Shown here one piece after another: positions 62,421 through 64,000 of a stretch of 64,000 bases of DNA. The notes below the pieces were generated by a model, which did no database searches, was not told the DNA's origin, and worked only from the letters and a program-made list of their open reading frames with translations. Within the stretch, counting starts at the first letter, position 1. Every line of letters begins with the position of its first letter. Made by a program: the position numbers and the translations under genes. The stretch comes from Myxococcales bacterium 68-20 (GTDB taxonomy: Bacteria; Myxococcota_A; Polyangia; Polyangiales; Polyangiaceae): positions 558,001 to 622,000 of the forward strand of contig MKVQ01000048.1 of assembly GCA_001899635.1 (NCBI GenBank), read 5' to 3'.

Positions 62421-63302
62421 ATGCAAACCCTCCGAGATCGAATCGCCATCGTCACGGGTGCGAGCCGCGGCGCTGGCCGCGGGATCGCCGTCGAGCTCGG
62501 CGCTGCCGGCGCCACCGTTTACGTCACCGGACGGAGCACCCACAGCGCTCCCGCCTCCGGCTATGGGAGCTTTCTCGAGAGCACCGGGATGAGCGTGATG
62601 CCCGGCTCGATCGACGACGCGGCCGATGAGGTGACCGCCGCCGGCGGCCGCGGCATCCCCGTCCGCTGCGACCACACCGATTCAACTCAGGTCCAAGCGC
62701 TCTTCGAACGGGTGGAGCGCGAGCAAGGCAAGCTCGACATCCTCGTCAACAACGCGTGGGGCGGGCACGAGACGTTTTCACTCGCAGCTTTGAACGCTCC
62801 CTTCTGGGAGCAACCGCTCGCGCACTGGCAATCGATGTTCGAGCACGGCGTGCGCAACCATGTTCTCGCATGCCAACTCGCCGCTCCGACCTTCCTCCGC
62901 CAGAAACGTGGACTGATCGTCACGACGACGTTCTGGGATCGCGATCGCTACCTAAAGGGCAACCTCTTCTACGACCTCGCCAAGGCGGCGATGAATCGCC
63001 TCGCCTTCGCCGTTGCCGAGGAAATGCGCCCGCATGGCGTCACCTCGCTCGCGGTCTCTCCGGGCTGGATGCGGACCGAGCTCGTGCTCGCCGGCCACGA
63101 GGCCGACGAGAGCAGCTGGCACACGCGCGCTGCTCTCGCCCGAACCGAGTCGCCGCGCTATCTCGGCCGCGCGGTCGCTGCCCTCGCCGCCGACCCCGAC
63201 GTCCGGAAGAAGAGCGGCACCGTCCAGCTCGTCGGCGAGCTCGCACGCGAGTACGGCTTCACCGACGTCGACGGCCGCGTGATCCCGCCGTTCGAGATCT
63301 GA
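62421..63302 (+). CDS. Short-chain dehydrogenase/reductase
   Basis: The protein is 293 aa. The cofactor glycine motif is TGASRGAGRG (residues 12-21), the structural motif is VNNAWGGH (replacing NNAG), and the catalytic YxxxK is FYDLAKAAMNRLAFAVAEEM with Tyr near residue 183. VSPGWMRTELVLAG closes the Rossmann fold. NNAW in place of NNAG is a known variant in some SDRs. Substrate unknown. Its start lies 10 nt after the AraC stop. Confidence 0.93.
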   Translation: MQTLRDRIAIVTGASRGAGRGIAVELGAAGATVYVTGRSTHSAPASGYGSFLESTGMSVMPGSIDDAADEVTAAGGRGIPVRCDHTDSTQVQALFERVEREQGKLDILVNNAWGGHETFSLAALNAPFWEQPLAHWQSMFEHGVRNHVLACQLAAPTFLRQKRGLIVTTTFWDRDRYLKGNLFYDLAKAAMNRLAFAVAEEMRPHGVTSLAVSPGWMRTELVLAGHEADESSWHTRAALARTESPRYLGRAVAALAADPDVRKKSGTVQLVGELAREYGFTDVDGRVIPPFEI

Positions 63303-63509
63303 CGTGCGTGTACGCAAGGAAGGCACGTCCGCTTCCCCGCGGGTGACACCCGCGCGCGAGAACACGTAGCTCAGCAGATCGACTCGGAGCCCCTTAAGAA
63401 GGTGGCCACCTCGCCGTTGGGGAGCGAACCGGATCCCTGTCCGCCGGTACGCGCGTGCCCGAAGAACCGGCGACGTGCGACCGGCTCCCTTCCTCGAATA
63501 CGAGAGTCG

Positions 63510-64000
63510 ATGAAAAAGCCGTCTTCACGCCGCCGTGTTGCAGCGCTGGGCCTCCTCGTTCCGTGTCTCGCCGCCCTCGTGGCGTGCTCGTCGGACGTCG
63601 GCGACACGCCCCGGTCGGAGCCCACTCCTCCCGACAACACGACGCCGGACCCGACGCCCCCTCCGCCGACGACGCCCGACGGCCAGGAAGATCTCGCGAG
63701 CCTCGTGTGGAAGCCCCAGTTCGCGCCCGACTACAACAACCTCACCGCTCACCCGTGGGTGGAGCCCGTCAGCAAGGCCCAGCAGGACACGGTGGTCGTT
63801 CGCGCGGACGAGCTCGAGTTCCTCGCGGCCGAGAGCCCCGAGGTCCGTGATTGGGCCGTCGGACGCGTCATCGTCTCCGCTCCCGGTGAAGGCGCGGGCA
63901 AAAACCCGCTCGGCTTTGCGCGGCGGGTCGTTTCGATCCGAGACGAGGGCGAGAAGATCATCGTCACGACCGAGAGCGTCGGTCTCGAGGACATCGTCAC
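63510..64000 (+). CDS. Lipoprotein, 3' end outside window
   Basis: ATG 63510 opens MKKPSSRRRVAALGLLVPCL then AALVACSSDVGD, a clear lipoprotein signal with lipobox AALVAC. A Pro/Thr/Asp linker follows, then a folded segment (LASLVWKPQFAPDYNNLTAH, QDTVVVRADELEFLA, RVVSIRDEGEKIIVTTESVG). The frame is still open at base 64000. The VVVRADELEF strand resembles the start of some secreted bacterial beta-rich domains; no family is named. Confidence 0.78.
   Translation, partial: MKKPSSRRRVAALGLLVPCLAALVACSSDVGDTPRSEPTPPDNTTPDPTPPPPTTPDGQEDLASLVWKPQFAPDYNNLTAHPWVEPVSKAQQDTVVVRADELEFLAAESPEVRDWAVGRVIVSAPGEGAGKNPLGFARRVVSIRDEGEKIIVTTESVGLEDIV

Noticed and set aside
1-64000. tRNA and rRNA genes
   Set aside because: No cloverleaf with a GGTTCGA-type T-arm plus CCA-end context and no rRNA core sequence was recognised by eye; a covariance search would be decisive.

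Overview
The window is about 64 kb of very GC-rich, densely coding DNA. It probably comes from a myxobacterium of the Polyangia type. That is inferred from the many lipoproteins with Asp/Gly/Ala-Pro linkers, the RCC1, delta-60 and IgGFc-binding surface proteins, an ECF sigma operon, an NtrC-type two-component system, and frequent Uma2-family and gene-fragment debris. I found no rRNA, tRNA or CRISPR array. Many genes overlap their neighbours by exactly 4 nt.

Layout. 1-9 kb: an amidohydrolase cut by the window edge, secreted lipoproteins, a trypsin-like protease and a Prc-type protease. 9-17 kb: small hypotheticals, a delta-60 lipoprotein, a truncated ThiF gene, a winged-helix regulator, a serpin and an RRM protein, mixed with pseudogene pieces. 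17-23.3 kb: a frameshifted Uma2 gene, a hypothetical gene, a four-copy palindrome array, a CHAT (caspase-like) protease and a convergent SUKH-domain gene. 23.5-33.7 kb: a block bounded by 274-bp direct repeats. It holds a SWIM/SNF2 pair, a DUF262-HipA pair and a coupled three-ORF unit of unknown function. 33.6-36.8 kb: a 1084-aa protein whose 5' end is the right-hand repeat. 37.9-46 kb: an ECF sigma factor followed by six surface or lipoprotein genes, every junction a 4-nt overlap. 46-54 kb: lipoproteins, a VOC protein, a copper P-type ATPase and a desaturase. 54.3-60.5 kb: a membrane/SRPBCC protein, a histidine kinase and a sigma-54 response regulator. The kinase-regulator junction is split by a LysR/aldo-keto reductase cassette flanked by 112-bp direct repeats. 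60.6-64 kb: a cyclophilin, an AraC regulator with an SDR oxidoreductase, and a lipoprotein cut by the window end.

The most unusual features are these: the DUF262-HipA couple with no HipB, inside a repeat-bounded block; the CHAT gene behind palindromes spaced 41-43 bp; the seven-gene ECF surface operon; and several rearrangements that can be read directly because both parent sequences are in the window. Functions are assigned from recognised motifs only; no database search was run.
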